DNA of 5,522 nucleotides from NCBI GenBank assembly GCA_001795975.1, contig MGLG01000044.1:1-5522 (forward strand). Direction: 5' to 3'. The notes under the pieces were generated by a model. That model was not told the origin of the DNA. It did not search any database and was given only the letters and a program-made list of their open reading frames with translations. The position numbers were made by a program, and so were the translations under genes. Shown one piece after another: positions 5,169 to 5,522 of the stretch. Origin of the DNA: Candidatus Yanofskybacteria bacterium RIFOXYD1_FULL_42_10 (GTDB lineage Bacteria > Patescibacteriota > Minisyncoccia > 2-02-FULL-40-12 > GWA2-44-9). How positions within the stretch are numbered: position 1 is the stretch's first letter; each line of letters opens with the position of its first letter.

Positions 5169-5171
5169 ATA

Positions 5172-5522
5172 CTAATTCAAGTAAACCAGTCGTTTAAATT
5201 TTATACCGCTTTTATCAAAATTTGCTAAAATTGCTAATTTTTTATTAAAGCTTTTTAAATAATTATTAACCTGATCAATGTTTTTCTTTGAAAACTTAGC
5301 TTCTTTTTTAATTTCTAATATCACCTTATCTTCTATTAAATAATCAAGAAAATATTTGCCAATTATTTCGTTCTTAAACTGAATAGGCAAATAAACTTGT
5401 TCCTTAAATTTGATATTATTTTCTCTTAAAGAGATTGCGATAGCTTTTTGATAATGACTTTCGCTATATCCAAAACCAAGTTCATTATAGACATCAAACA
5501 GTATACCCACAATTTTATAACT
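5172..5522 (-). CDS. GxxExxY family protein, 5' end outside window
   Basis: This small protein belongs to the GxxExxY family (TIGR04256-type), which is related to the PD-(D/E)XK nuclease fold; its cellular role is not established. The frame is open to the right edge and gives 116 residues before a TAG stop. The fragment starts SYKIVGILFDVYNELG. Because the family normally has residues before this point, the GTG at 5510-5508 is read here as an internal valine, not the start. The defining motif is GYSESHY (18-24 of the fragment: G18, E21, Y24). Asp60, with Glu70-Ile-Lys72 in VILEIKK, fits the D...ExK nuclease pattern. The coding sequence is visibly richer in A+T than fusA, which suggests a separate history. 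It lies 29 bp upstream of fusA on the same strand. Nuclease activity is inferred from family fold, not shown. Confidence 0.88.
   Translation of the reverse strand, partial: SYKIVGILFDVYNELGFGYSESHYQKAIAISLRENNIKFKEQVYLPIQFKNEIIGKYFLDYLIEDKVILEIKKEAKFSKKNIDQVNNYLKSFNKKLAILANFDKSGIKFKRLVYLN

Noticed and set aside
4612..5175. 187-codon plus-strand frame over fusA
   Set aside because: It lies antisense to the well-conserved 5' half of fusA, has no family resemblance and looks cysteine/arginine-rich in the manner of a shadow frame. The EF-G reading explains this stretch fully.
5166..5194. Promoter for fusA (TATATT at 5171-5166)
   Set aside because: The -10-like box has no acceptable -35 at 16-18 bases and no extended -10, and the region is simply A+T-rich. 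Read-through from upstream is more likely.
5508..5510. GTG as the start codon of the GxxExxY gene
   Set aside because: The frame continues upstream to the window edge as SYKIV, matching the residues that precede GILFDVYNELG in the family. The GTG is an internal valine.
1..5522. CRISPR array, insertion sequence or rRNA
   Set aside because: No regularly spaced direct repeats, no transposase-like frame, and no rRNA-like stretch were seen on either strand.

Overview
The window carries part of a bacterial str/S10 translation cluster. All genes lie on the minus strand, so transcription runs from high to low coordinates. In transcription order they are: a GxxExxY-family protein (5' end beyond the window), fusA (EF-G), a small unrecognised protein with a Phd/YefM-like N-terminus, tuf (EF-Tu), rpsJ (S10) and rplC (L3, 3' end beyond the window). 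The fusA-tuf-rpsJ-rplC order is the ancient bacterial order. The source looks like a Candidate Phyla Radiation (Patescibacteria, perhaps Parcubacteria) genome. This is inferred from the wording of L3 and S10, a GxxExxY gene beside ribosomal genes, the lack of Shine-Dalgarno sites at several core genes, and many GC-rich palindromes between genes. The standard code fits: no reading frame needs UGA as sense, and stops are TAA or TAG.

Region by region: 5172-5522 is an A+T-rich GxxExxY gene. 5143-5171 is a short spacer with three TACGAAT heptamers. 3037-5142 is a complete, conventional fusA. 2681-3037 is the small protein, whose start overlaps the fusA stop (TAATG). 2434-2680 is a gene-free spacer with a good minus-strand promoter (TTGACT-17-TAAAAT) and a roughly 170-nt structured leader ahead of tuf. 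1231-2433 is tuf. 1164-1230 holds a 14-bp hairpin without a U-tract. 831-1163 is rpsJ. 552-830 is a 279-bp gene-free spacer packed with inverted repeats, including a perfect match to the NrdR-box consensus and a terminator/attenuator-like pair of overlapping hairpins. 1-551 is most of rplC.

EF-G and EF-Tu drive elongation, while S10 and L3 are ribosome parts, so the genes form one functional unit. The less usual content is in the spacers: a NrdR-type operator in an unexpected place, a tuf leader whose hairpin arm is also complementary to the tuf start codon, and branched palindromes at gene ends. All regulatory readings are inferences from base pairing by eye. No folding, search or expression data were available.
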